NCBI RefSeq assembly: GCF_010731715.1
Contig: NZ_AP022587.1
Span: 1 to 64,000 of the forward strand
DNA length: 64,000 nucleotides
Direction of reading: 5' to 3'
Source: Mycobacterium stomatepiae
Lineage (GTDB): Bacteria > Actinomycetota > Actinomycetes > Mycobacteriales > Mycobacteriaceae
In this document: one piece after another, positions 10,012-18,550 of the stretch
Layout: every line of letters begins with the position of its first letter
Position numbering within the stretch: position 1 is the first letter of the stretch
The notes under the pieces: model-generated
Databases searched by the model: none
Told to the model about the DNA's origin: nothing
What the model saw: the letters and a program-made list of their open reading frames with translations, nothing else
Position numbers and translations under genes: made by a program

Positions 10012-10890
10012 TCGCTCGCTCGACGCATCGGTGGTTGGGGATTCGGCGGCCTGGCTGTGTGCGAGCGCCACCGCCGCCGCGATCATCACCGCGACAGACA
10101 CACCGAGCGCGACCATGCCGATGTGGTCGGTGCTCAACGTCTCGCCCAGCACGGTGATGCCAAGCACCGAGCCGACGAGCGGCTCGGCGACCGTCACCGC
10201 GGGCAGTGACGCGGTCAGCGGTCCGGCCCGAAACGCGGACTGCTCCCAGGCCGTCGCGGCGATTCCGATCACCGCCCACACGTAGAACTCGGGCGTCCGC
10301 AACAATTCCGGGATGCCGCGGCCGAGTTGGTCGACCACACCCTTCGTCAACACGGAGAAAAGACCCCACAACGCGCCCGACATGAGCCCCAGCAGCAACG
10401 CGCTCAGCCAACCCGAGGACAACCGGGCACCGATCACACAGACGATCAGTGCTGGGCCCAGGATCAAGGCCACAATCGTCCATGTCTTAATCGACCCGCG
10501 GGGAGTGCCGGCTTGCGGGTTGCCGACGGTCACCACCACGGCGACGGCAGCCACCAGGAGGACTGCCCAAATAGCTTGCCAGCGCGATATTTTGCGATGA
10601 TTCTTCGTGCTGCTGATGAGCATCGCGAACAGCAAAGAAGTCACCGACAGCGCCTGCACGAGAACCACCGAACCCAGGCCGAGCGCCGCGGCCTGCAGCC
10701 CAAACCCGGCGGCGGCCACGAGGCTGCCTAGCCACCAACGGCGATCGTGCAGTAGCCGATGGAACAGTGCCGGGGTGCTGACCGGTGTGTCGGTGACCTG
10801 CCGAGCCGATTGCTGTTCTAGGATATGTCCGATGCCGATCATCAGGGCGGCCGCCAACGCGAGTAGCACCGCGATCCAGGTCGGTCCCAT
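9982..10890 (-). CDS. DMT/EamA-like membrane transporter
   Basis: A 302-residue integral membrane protein with about nine or ten hydrophobic segments in two similar halves, the layout of drug/metabolite transporters. Marks are IGHILEQQSARQV near the N-terminus, SLVAAAGFGLQAAALGLGSVVLVQAL (helices 3-4) and PLVGSVLGITVLGETLS in the second EamA half. It ends in a polar tail of about 25 residues. The mycobacterial DMT subgroup with this N-terminal motif has no known substrate that I can name. Confidence 0.85.
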   Translation of the reverse strand: MGPTWIAVLLALAAALMIGIGHILEQQSARQVTDTPVSTPALFHRLLHDRRWWLGSLVAAAGFGLQAAALGLGSVVLVQALSVTSLLFAMLISSTKNHRKISRWQAIWAVLLVAAVAVVVTVGNPQAGTPRGSIKTWTIVALILGPALIVCVIGARLSSGWLSALLLGLMSGALWGLFSVLTKGVVDQLGRGIPELLRTPEFYVWAVIGIAATAWEQSAFRAGPLTASLPAVTVAEPLVGSVLGITVLGETLSTDHIGMVALGVSVAVMIAAAVALAHSQAAESPTTDASSERSTSPRTDAV

Positions 10891-10902
10891 CGAAAGCTCC
10901 GG

Positions 10903-11291
10903 TCAGCTGTTGCGCATGATCTTCAGCGCAGTGGTGATCATCGGTATCTGAAGAGGCAGCCGTGCGAAGGCGGCGATGCGCATCGGCCACGGCTTGCTCC
11001 ACCACAACCGGCACATGTTGACGTTGGCCGGGAAGACCCCGATGAACAGAAAGATCGCGGCGAGCGCGGCGAACCGGCGAGTCGGTCGCGGCACCAGCAA
11101 GGCGCCGGTGGCAATTTCGGCGACCCCCGATGCATAGGTGTAGAACCGCGGGGTGCCGGGCAGCTCGGCGGGGACGATCGTGTCGAACGGTGTGGGGCGA
11201 GGAAATGCACGGTGCCGATACCCATCAGCATCGCTGCGACTCGATATGCGGCGGTCTGGACTTCGCGCTGGGCTACTGGCGTGGTGGTCAT
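10903..11291 (-). pseudogene. DoxX-family membrane protein, one frameshift
   Basis: Starts MTTTPVAQREVQTAAYRVAAMLMGIGTVHFLAP, the first segment of a small DoxX-like protein. Near 11190 the frame breaks. One added base after CTCGCCCC continues TPFDTIVPAELPGTPRFYTY, then LVPRPTRRFAALAAIFLFIG (a membrane helix) and ends LKIMRNS. The protein would be about 130 residues. It follows the DMT transporter by 12 bases on the same strand, so both may have been cotranscribed. Confidence 0.8.
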
Positions 11292-11300
11292 GGACTCATT

Positions 11301-11340
11301 GTGCTCATGGCGGGCGCGTGGTGCTCATGCCGGGCGCGAG
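11301..11340. repeat. Tandem direct repeat, 2 x 20 bp
   Basis: Two adjacent 20-base units, GTGCTCATGGCGGGCGCGTG and GTGCTCATGCCGGGCGCGAG, differ at two positions. They lie just upstream of the DoxX gene. A slipped-strand duplication is the simplest origin. Confidence 0.75.
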
Positions 11341-11621
11341 CGTAACGCCACGGTGAGATTGTGAGGAGCTTTTCGCAGTGCCGTTTCCCCCGCACGCGGG
11401 AAGCGCCCAACTCGCGGCAGAGGCGCCCAGCTCGTGACAGATGCAGAGGGGCCACGCGCCACCTTTGGTCTTCAAACGTTCGGCCTCCGTCTTTACCCGA
11501 ACCGCTTAATTGTTAGCGCCGTCACACGACCGGGCTTACCGAATTTAGACCATTACTATTGCCTATACAGTATTTGATACGATTCGCCCGTCTGACCGCC
11601 CGCCGCAGTGAGGTTGAGAAC
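11341..11621. other. Intergenic region upstream of thiolase gene
   Basis: No gene is visible. The region holds an imperfect direct repeat beginning GCGCCCAACTCG at 11403 and GCGCCCAGCTCG at 11423. About 50 bases before the thiolase ATG is an AT-rich stretch with the palindrome ATAC-A-GTAT at 11565-11573, which overlaps a plausible -10 (TATACAGTAT). This is a candidate regulator-binding site for the thiolase gene. The regulator cannot be named. Confidence 0.4.
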
Positions 11622-12796
11622 ATGGCTACACCCGTAATTGTCGGAGCCGCCCGGACCGCGATCGGTCGGTCGTTCAAGGGGACGCTGGTCAATACCCCGC
11701 CCGAGACGCTGATCACGGCGATTCTTCCCGAGGTGGTGCGCCGTTCGGGTGTCGACCCGGCCGACATCGACGACATCATCTTTGCTGAATCTCATTACGG
11801 CGGTGGTGATTTGGCGCGGTATGCGGCCACTGCCACTGGCCTCGAGCACGTTCCGGGACAGTCGGTCAACCGGCACTGCGCGGGCAGCCTCACCGCGATC
11901 GGCAACGCTGCAGCACAGATTGGCTCCGGCATGGAGCGCGTCCTGATCGCGGGCGGCGTGCAGTCGCTGTCGATGACCCCGCTGACCAACTGGCGCATCC
12001 CGGGCCCCGAACTGAAGTTCGAAGAGCGCTGGATGCCGCCGACCCACGTCGAAACCCCGGATGCACCGGCCAAGGACATGTCCATCACCGTGGGCTGGAA
12101 CACCGCGCAGTCCGAAGGCATCTCCCGCGAGCAGATGGATGCCTGGGCGGCTCGCTCGCACGAGTGCGCCATCGCGGCCATGGACGCCGGCAAGTTCCTC
12201 GATGAGATCCTGCCGCTGAAGATCACTCAGGTCGACGGTTCGGTGGTCGACTTCTCCGTCGACGAGCACCCTCGCCGGGACACCACGATCGAGAAGCTCG
12301 CCGGCCTCAAGGTGCTGCACCCCGAGATCGAGGGATTCTCGATCACTGCCGGGAACAGCAGTGGTACCAACGACGCCGCCGCGGGTGTGGCACTCGTCGA
12401 CGCCGACTACGCGGCGTCCAACAACCTCAACGTGATGGCCAAGGTCAAGGCCTGGGCCGCCGCGGGTGTGCAGCCCCGGGACTGTGGTCTGGGTGCGCTC
12501 GCGGTGATCGACAGGTGCTGCAGCGCGCCGGCCTCTCGTACGGTGATGTGGCGCTGTGGGAGATCAACGAGGCATTCGCCTCGGTGCCGGTCGCGGCGTG
12601 CAAGAGGTTCGGCCTTGACGAGGAGAAGGTGAACTTCTCCGGTAGCGGCTGCAGCCTCGGTCACCCGATCGCCGCCTCGGGCGCGCGGATGGTCACCACC
12701 TTGGTCTACGAGCTGGCCCGCCGCGGTGGCGGTATCGGCGTCGCGGCGATGTGCGCCGGCGGTGGCCAGGGCGGCGCCGTCGTCATCGAGGTCTAA
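11622..12796 (+). pseudogene. Thiolase (acetyl-CoA C-acyltransferase family), one frameshift
   Basis: Degradative-type thiolases cleave 3-ketoacyl-CoA to acetyl-CoA plus a shortened acyl-CoA. The protein starts MATPVIVGAARTAIGRSFKG. The nucleophilic Cys is in NRHCAGSLTAIG (about residue 88). The second block NEAFASVPVAACKRFG, the catalytic His in CSLGHPIAASGARM and the second Cys in MCAGGGQGGA are all present. The frame breaks near 12513, where ATCGAC-AGGTGCTGCAG needs one more base to continue as KVLQRAGLS. All catalytic residues survive, so this is either a very recent lesion or a base error. Confidence 0.88.
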
Positions 12797-12841
12797 CTCG
12801 CTACGCCGAACGTGCTCTAGTGGCGCGATTTTGCCGGTGGA

Positions 12842-12861
12842 TTCAAGGTTTGGTTGCAACA
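12842..12861 (+). repeat. IS30-family left inverted repeat
   Basis: TTCAAGGTTTGGTTGCAACA, matching the complement of the right end at 18 of 20 bases. The transposase stop codon lies inside it. Confidence 0.75.
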
Positions 12862-14107
12862 GTTGTGTCTGTCGGGGTGGACAGTAGCTTGTTGAGGCGG
12901 TTGGTGGGGTTGTCCCAGTTGAAGCGTTTTCGGGGTCGTCCGTTGAGTTCGTCGGCGACGTAGGCGAGGTGTTCGGCGTCGTGCACCGAAAGGTCGGTGC
13001 CCTTTGGAAAGTATTGCCGTAGTAGGCCGTTGGTGTTCTCATTGCTACCGCGCTGCCAGGGTGAGTGGGGATCGCAGAAGTAAACCTCGATGCCGGTGTC
13101 GATGCTGATGCGGGCGTGGTGGGCCATTTCGTGGCCTTGGTCCCAGGTCACGGTGCGGCGCAAGGTGGCGGGCAGGTCTTTGACCGCGGCGATCATGGCC
13201 TCGGCGACGGCCTCGGCGCTACGGGTATGGGGTAGGTGCAGCAGTCGGACATATCCGGTGGAACGTTCAACCAGCGTGCCGATTTGAGAGGCCTGGTCCT
13301 TGCCGATGATCAGGTCTCCTTCCCAATGGCCTGGCACGGCGCGGTCGTTAGCTTCGGCGGGCCGCTCACTGATGTTGACCATGCCTTGGATACGGCCGCG
13401 GCCGTCACCGGCGCGGCCCGTCGGCGCGGTTTACGCAACGCGCGCCCGGTGCGCAGGCATGTCCTCAGTTCCCGGCGCAGTTCTCCGCGCCCTTGCACGT
13501 AAAGCGCCTGGTAGATGGTTTCGTGGGACACCTGCATCTCCGGGCGGTCAGGATAGGTCGCGGTCAATACCCCGGCGATCTGTTCGGGGCTGTACTTGTT
13601 GACCAACAACGCTTGCACCTCGGCCCGCAATTGCTCACAGCGGCCCAACTTGCCGGTCTTGGGTCGACGCGCCCGTTGCTCGCTGCGCCGCTGAGCGATG
13701 CGCGCCGAGTAGCCCGACTTCGCGTCCCAACCGGCCCGGCGGGCCCCGAACCGATACCGGGCGCGATAACGGCCCACATGCCCTCGCATGACACCGTTGT
13801 GGGCAATCTCGCGCATGATCGTCGACGGCGCCCGGCCCAACCGGCGCGCCATCGAACGGATCGACTCACCGTGCGCGGTGCCGATCATGATCTGTTCACG
13901 CTCATCCGCCGACAGCCGCGGCCGTCGCTGTCCTTGAGGCTTTGACCATCGTGGATTCACACCACCAAACCTGCGAAACCACTTGCTACCGCACGTCGCC
14001 GACACGCCGACCGCCACCCCGGCATCCTCCGAGGACCATCCCGCAGCGATCAAATCCCAATACCGCCGCTGCACCACCAACAACTGAGGCTGACCCGTCA
14101 TCAACAC
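12843..14107 (-). pseudogene. IS30-family transposase, one frameshift
   Basis: The N-terminal part (from 14107) carries the IS30 helix-turn-helix domain: RRPRLSADEREQIMIG, SIRSMARRLGRAPSTIMREI and YSPEQIAGVL. The catalytic part follows in the next frame: GHWEGDLIIG (first Asp), TWDQGHEMAHH (second Asp) and SNENTNGLLRQYFPKG (Glu), a complete DDE core. The frame changes between about 13440 and 13382, around KPRRRA and GRIQGMVNISERP, consistent with one lost base. No classic slippery heptamer is seen there, so programmed frameshifting is unlikely and the copy is probably inactive as read. Confidence 0.88.
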
Positions 14108-14121
14108 CCCTAACTACGAAG

Positions 14122-14141
14122 TGTTGCAACCACCCCTTGAA
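14122..14141 (-). repeat. IS30-family right inverted repeat
   Basis: TGTTGCAACCACCCCTTGAA, complementary to the left end except at two positions. It overlaps a second short palindrome, CCTTGA-AC-TCAAGG, at 14135-14148. Confidence 0.75.
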
Positions 14142-14184
14142 CTCAAGGCCGATTTTTCCGCCCTGACAGCACGTTGGGCGCGTC

Positions 14185-14802
14185 TCAGTTGCAGAACGTG
14201 TAGCCGATGAACTCCGTCTGGCGGGTATCGCTCGGGGAGTAGTTCACGTAGTGCACCGCCGGCATCCCGTTGTACTGGGTGTCGATTTGTTGCGCATTGG
14301 GCGGCGGGACATCCTTGGGGAAAGCCAGAATCATGCCGCCAAAGATCTTGAGGCCGACCACGCAGATCGCATCCGAGCGCGGCTTCTGCGCATTCCAGGC
14401 GTGGACAACAACCGGCTCCGTGAGTTGAGTGCCGGTGGCGCAATTCGGATCGCACAACTTGAAAACGGCGGTGCCGGTCCCGTCGGCGCCCTGTGGTCCC
14501 CACGAACTCCACGACATGTCTTGCAGCGCAACGGCAACGCTCGCGCAGCCCAACACGTTCAGCTTTTTCGGACGCGCGCTCGGCTGGACCGACGGGTTGT
14601 AGCAGCCCGGAATGGCGTAGCTGTCCGGCGGCGGTGGTGGTTGGCTGGTGGACTGGGTCGCCGTGCTCTGCGGACCCTGGGTCAGCTTCACTCCGGCGAA
14701 GATCAGCACACCTACCAGAAGGGCCACGACGATGCCGATCGCCGATAGCCGCCCCCGCGGAATGTGCCGCAACTCGCCCGATTGGGGGACGTTGCCGCTC
14801 AC
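14185..14802 (-). CDS. Single-pass membrane-anchored protein of unknown function
   Basis: 205 residues. A short basic cytosolic N-terminus (HIPRGRLS) is followed by one membrane helix (AIGIVVALLVGVLIFAGV, about residues 21-38). A Pro/Ser/Thr linker (QPPPPPDSYA) leads to an extracellular part with cysteines at GCYNPS, LGCASVA, LCDPNCATG, ICVVG and a C-terminal FCN. The layout resembles mycobacterial secreted or anchored proteins near septum and wall genes, but I do not recognise the family. It lies just outside the IS element and seems intact. Confidence 0.7.
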   Translation of the reverse strand: MSGNVPQSGELRHIPRGRLSAIGIVVALLVGVLIFAGVKLTQGPQSTATQSTSQPPPPPDSYAIPGCYNPSVQPSARPKKLNVLGCASVAVALQDMSWSSWGPQGADGTGTAVFKLCDPNCATGTQLTEPVVVHAWNAQKPRSDAICVVGLKIFGGMILAFPKDVPPPNAQQIDTQYNGMPAVHYVNYSPSDTRQTEFIGYTFCN

Positions 14803-14930
14803 GTTCTCCAGGTTAGGTCAGAACTCGGATGCCGGGTCGGGTTCCCGCAAAGAATCCTGGCACGGTAAATTTGGTCAACGCTACCAACATAAGGAAGTAT
14901 TGGGGCTCTCGCGACGTGTTAGGAGTAACG

Positions 14931-15434
14931 ATGAATGACCACGCACTGGCCGCGCGCCTGGCCACCGAGGCGGGGCGGCTGTTGCTTGGGGTGCGGGAGG
15001 AATTTGCCGGCGCCGACGCGAGCGAGCGGAAGGCCGCGGGGGACAAGCGATCCCACGACTTTCTGATGCAAGCGCTGGCCGCCGAGCGGCCCCAGGACGC
15101 GGTGCTTTCCGAGGAGGGCGCCGACGACCCGGTGCGGCTGCGCTCGGAGCGGGTGTGGATCGTCGACCCGCTGGACGGCACGCTGGTGGAAATGGGTTCC
15201 GCCGGAGCCAAAGTCGCGTCGATCGTGCAGGGTCTGTCGGATGTCTACGTCCACGCCGGCGGGCAGTTCGAGTGGGACTCGGCGGCCCCCGTTGCGGTGG
15301 CCCGTGGGGCCGGCCTGCACACCTCCCGCATCGACGGGTCCGCACTTCTCTATAACCGGGCTGACCCCAAGCTGCCCGATGTGGTGGTGTGCCGCCCCGA
15401 GCTTGCCGAAGCGGTACTTGCCGTCACGGGTTAG
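14931..15434 (+). pseudogene. cysQ: CysQ-like inositol-monophosphatase-family phosphatase with internal deletion
   Basis: CysQ hydrolyses 3'-phosphoadenosine 5'-phosphate (PAP) in sulfate assimilation. Start ATG 14931, with AGGAG six bases upstream. The N-terminal half has RKAAGDKRSHDFLMQAL, LSEEGADD (metal Glu) and WIVDPLDGT (metal-binding DPxDGT). It then jumps, in frame, to VEMGSAGAKVASI and AGGQFEWDSAAP, the C-terminal metal site. About 100 residues expected between DPLDGT and GSAGAK are missing (167 residues against roughly 267 in M. tuberculosis CysQ). The metal residues survive, but the lost core should destroy the fold. The C-terminal DPKLPDVVVCRPE is intact. Confidence 0.8.
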
Positions 15435-15483
15435 CGGACTCGCGGTCCCTCCGAACTGATTGCAGGCCAGGTGATTCCACCTG

Positions 15484-15723
15484 GTGGTTGATGATTGGTG
15501 CGTACGAGCTCGGGCCGGCGAGGCGTTGGTGATCACGTCGCACCATCCCAAAGATGAATCTGGCCAACCTCCTGCTGATTCCGACGGCATCAGCATTTGG
15601 GGCCACCTGCCAGAGGGGCCGACGATCGTCGACAGGCTCGCCCAGTTCAAGACCGGCGCGGCTTCGCTGCTACACAGGGAGGACGTCGTTTCCGCCCTCG
15701 CCGGTGCGGGCATCCCAGACTGA
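15484..15723 (+). CDS. Short hypothetical protein or gene remnant
   Basis: An open frame from GTG 15484 gives a 79-residue acidic polypeptide, VDDWCVRARAGEALVITSHH..., ending DRLAQFKTGAASLLHREDVVSALAGAGIPD. Codon positions look like real coding sequence (high GC at third positions), and the C-terminus looks like the end of a larger enzyme. There is no clear ribosome binding site, so it may be the 3' remnant of a lost gene that preceded the amidohydrolase. I do not recognise it. Apart from this frame, 15435-15747 holds nothing identifiable. Confidence 0.35.
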   Translation: MVDDWCVRARAGEALVITSHHPKDESGQPPADSDGISIWGHLPEGPTIVDRLAQFKTGAASLLHREDVVSALAGAGIPD

Positions 15724-15747
15724 GGGCCGATCACGTAAGGAGTCACG

Positions 15748-16779
15748 ATGATGCGGATCGACACCCACCACCACGCCGTCCCGTCCTTCTACCGAGACTT
15801 GTTGCGGAAAGCGGGTATTGACGAAGCCGGCGGTCGTGCGGTTCCGGACTGGAGTCCGGAAGCCTCGTTGACGACGATGGCCGAGCTCGGTGTGGGGACG
15901 GCGATTCTGTCGGTGTCCGCGCCGGGCACCACGTTCGTGCCGAATCCCGCCGACGCCGCCGCGCTGGCTCGAGAGGTCAACGAGTACCTGGCCGCTGTTG
16001 TTGCCGCCCAACCCGATCGGTTCGGTTTCTTCGCGACGATCCCGATGCCACACGTCAAGGAGTCCGCTGCCGAGGCGGTGAGATCTCTTGACGAATTGCA
16101 CGCCGAAGGCGTGATCCTGCTCGCGAACGCGGCGGGCGTCTATCTGGGGCAGGATGGTCAAGACGATTTGTTCGCCGCGCTGGATGCACGGTCGGCGGTT
16201 GTCTTCATCCATCCCGCCGACCTGCCTGGGCCCGCGGTGCCCGGTGTTCTACCGTTCGCGACCGATTTCCTGCTCGATACCACCCGCGCGGCATATCTGT
16301 TGGTCCACAATGAGATTCGCCGCAGGTATCCCAACATTAAATTCATGCTGAGCCATGCGGGCGGGTTTGCGCCCTACGCATCGCACCGAATGGCGATCGG
16401 TATCACGAGCGACACGGGGCGCGGCCTTACCGACATCCTGGATGACTTCGCCGGTTTCTATTTCGACACCGCGTTGTCCTCGACCGCCGCAGCGCTGCCG
16501 AGCCTCCTCGCATTCGCCAAGCCCGGGCACGTGACCTTCGGATCCGACTTTCCCTTCGCGCCGATCGTGGCCGCAAGGTTATTCGCCGCAGGCCTGGAAA
16601 CCTACCCTGGCCTGGACGACGACGCCCGCACGGCGATCGACCGCATCAATGCTCTTCGCCTGTTCCCCCGACTCGGGACGGCGGCACCACCGGCCGCCGA
16701 GTCGACGGTCGATCAGATCCGTCACGCGGTCAGCAGAGCTGTGATGCGCGGTGTCACGCGACTAGCCAACGCCCGCTGA
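15748..16779 (+). CDS. Amidohydrolase-family metal-dependent decarboxylase/hydrolase (ACMSD-like)
   Basis: 343 residues. AAGGAG precedes the tandem ATG start. The N-terminal metal-binding HxH is in RIDTHHHAVPSF. FGFFATIPM, ALDARSAVVFIHPADLPG (metal His) and KFMLSHAGGFAPY (metal His), with FGSDFPFAP (catalytic Asp), complete the mononuclear Zn site of the ACMSD/6-methylsalicylate decarboxylase branch of the superfamily. Such enzymes decarboxylate aromatic or unsaturated acids. The substrate here cannot be read. It converges on dhmA with a 5-base gap. Confidence 0.88.
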   Translation: MMRIDTHHHAVPSFYRDLLRKAGIDEAGGRAVPDWSPEASLTTMAELGVGTAILSVSAPGTTFVPNPADAAALAREVNEYLAAVVAAQPDRFGFFATIPMPHVKESAAEAVRSLDELHAEGVILLANAAGVYLGQDGQDDLFAALDARSAVVFIHPADLPGPAVPGVLPFATDFLLDTTRAAYLLVHNEIRRRYPNIKFMLSHAGGFAPYASHRMAIGITSDTGRGLTDILDDFAGFYFDTALSSTAAALPSLLAFAKPGHVTFGSDFPFAPIVAARLFAAGLETYPGLDDDARTAIDRINALRLFPRLGTAAPPAAESTVDQIRHAVSRAVMRGVTRLANAR

Positions 16780-16784
16780 CGCGT

Positions 16785-17690
16785 TCATAGCAGCGGTTTC
16801 TGCCAGGCGAGCACGCGTTCGGCCAGTTCCGGTCCGCTGTCTTCCTGGATGAAGTGTCCGGCCCTGATGCGGGCGTGCGGCTGGCCGGCCGCCCCGGGGA
16901 CGTGCTTGATCAGCGGACGGTCGGCCTGCCCCAGGATCGGGTCGCGGGTACCGAAGATAGCGAGCAAGGGTTTCTCCCACCGGCCCAGGGCGTCCCAGGC
17001 CGCTCGATTGGCCGGAACGGCCGGGTCGTCGGGCGAAGTCGGTACCAATTGCGGAAATGCCCGGGCTCCGGCTTGATACGTCTTGTCCGGAAAGGGGGCG
17101 TCATAGCCGGCTCGCACCTTGGGCGGAACCCTGCGGACGGTGCCGGCCGAGACGATGCGACCGGCGGGCAATACGGGGGAGTAGCGGGCAAAGGCTCGCC
17201 ACGCGTGGAAGGCGGGAGGGGTGCGTCGCTGGGCGGTGGGTAGAAAGCCATTCGCCACGACCACCCGCGCGATCCGCTCGCCCTGCTCGGCGGCGATGCG
17301 CAGCCCGATCAGCGAACCCCAGTCCTGGACGAACAGCGTGACTTCCTTCAGTCGCAGGCGCTCGAACCAGGCCGTCACCCACTCGACATGCCGGAGATAG
17401 GTGTAATCCTCCATCCGGCTGGGCTTATCGGAGCGGCCAAAGCCGATCAGGTCGGGCGCGAGCACGCGGTTTCCCGCGTCAACCAGCGGCGGAATCATCG
17501 TGCGGTACAGGTAGCTCCACGTGGGTTCGCCATGCAGCAGGACGATCGGCGGGCCATCGGCCGGTCCCTCGTCGAGAAAGTGCATGCGCACCGGCGGGGA
17601 GTCGCTTGCCGCCACATCAATGTAGTTCGCTACGAACGGATAGCCTTCCAAGTTTTCGAATCGGGAGTCCGGGGTTCGCAGCACATCCAT
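16785..17690 (-). CDS. dhmA: Haloalkane dehalogenase DhmA
   Basis: 301 residues, starting [22 protein letters not shown] 17690 is chosen because GGAG lies upstream and the start matches M. tuberculosis Rv2296. It is an alpha/beta hydrolase: oxyanion region [10 protein letters not shown], nucleophile Asp in [10 protein letters not shown], acid Asp in FGTRDPILG and base His in [10 protein letters not shown]. The Trp after the nucleophile, which stabilises the halide in this family, is present. Haloalkane dehalogenases convert C-halogen to alcohol plus halide; the natural substrate in mycobacteria is unknown. In M. tuberculosis the aminotransferase Rv2294 lies close to dhmA, as here (18551-19750). 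Confidence 0.93.
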   Translation of the reverse strand: MDVLRTPDSRFENLEGYPFVANYIDVAASDSPPVRMHFLDEGPADGPPIVLLHGEPTWSYLYRTMIPPLVDAGNRVLAPDLIGFGRSDKPSRMEDYTYLRHVEWVTAWFERLRLKEVTLFVQDWGSLIGLRIAAEQGERIARVVVANGFLPTAQRRTPPAFHAWRAFARYSPVLPAGRIVSAGTVRRVPPKVRAGYDAPFPDKTYQAGARAFPQLVPTSPDDPAVPANRAAWDALGRWEKPLLAIFGTRDPILGQADRPLIKHVPGAAGQPHARIRAGHFIQEDSGPELAERVLAWQKPLL

Positions 17691-17793
17691 ATTCAGCTCC
17701 TCCGGTGAACGGGCACCCCTCCAAGCCTCTCTCCGCGATGCCACTTCGTCTAGTACGAAATTTCATTGGGGAAGAAGCCGACAGGCCACTAAA

Positions 17794-18529
17794 ATAGCGA
17801 AATCACGGCCATTCGTCGCGCCGTACTGCTGATTGCCGATATCGGCGGCTACACCAACTACATGGCCTGGAACCGGACGCACCTCGCGCATGCGCAGCAG
17901 ACGGTCGCGCAGCTACTGGAATCGGTGATCGATGCTGCTAAAGGCCTGAAGTTGGCGAAGTTGGAGGGCGACGCCGCATTCTTCTGGGCGTCGGACGGTA
18001 ACGCCAATGTGCTGGTGTCCGATCGGCTCTGGCGCATGCGTCATTCGTTCCTCGCCCGGCGGCAGCGAATTAAAGCCGACATAGCCTGCGAGTGTGCGAG
18101 CTGCAGACAGCTCGACAGCCTGTCGCTGAAGTTCGTCGCGCACGAAGGCGAGGTGGCCACGCAGAAGGTAAAGCGCCATGTCGAACTCGCCGGCGTCGAC
18201 GTCATCCTCGTGCACCGGATGCTGAAAAACCAGGTCCCAGTGCCGGAATACGTGCTGATGACCGATACGGTTGCGGCGAGCCTCGATGAGTCGATACGTG
18301 GGCTTTCGGTGCCGCTCACGCACGATTTCGAGGGCATCGGTGAAACGTCCACGCATTACATCGACCTCGCCACGTCGGAGGCGCCACCGGCACCGCCGCA
18401 GCGCGGCTTGGCCGACTCGGGATGACGGCGATGTTCGAGCTGAATTCGATGCCGTTCCTGCTCGGTCTGAAGAAACCCGCCGACGGCTTCCGCAACCTGG
18501 GCCGCGGCGCCGAGGAGATTCCTGCCTAG
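17794..18529 (+). pseudogene. DUF2652 (cyclase-like) protein, start codon lost and C-terminal frameshift
   Basis: Reads [34 protein letters not shown] and [17 protein letters not shown], typical of DUF2652, a family with a cyclase-like fold. No ATG, GTG or TTG precedes this in frame after the TAA at 17790. The sequence AAAAT-AGCGAAATC would give ATGAGCGAAATC if one G were restored at 17795/17796. An internal ATG at 17862 would cut off the first strand. Near 18420 the frame ends as GLADSG, while an overlapping frame from 18422 gives PFLLGLKKPADGFRNLG and EEIPA, which looks like the natural C-terminus. Both lesions fit the loss of one base. Confidence 0.65.
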
Positions 18530-18550
18530 CGAAAGCGCTGTTGCACAGCG

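Larger units (their letters stand above)
12842..14141. mobile_element. IS30-family insertion sequence
   Basis: About 1.3 kb, bounded by 20-base terminal inverted repeats matching at 18 of 20 positions, enclosing a single transposase gene. It lies 45 bases after the thiolase stop codon and interrupts no recognisable gene. Flanking bases do not show a clear short target duplication, so the exact outer ends may differ by a few bases. Confidence 0.85.

Noticed and set aside
12833-12841. Target-site duplication of the IS30 element
   Set aside because: The bases outside the two inverted repeats (GCCGGTGGA and CTCAAGGCC) show no matching direct repeat.
13382-13440. Programmed frameshift in the IS30 transposase
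   Set aside because: There is no slippery heptamer or A-run at the break, and IS30 elements normally use one frame.
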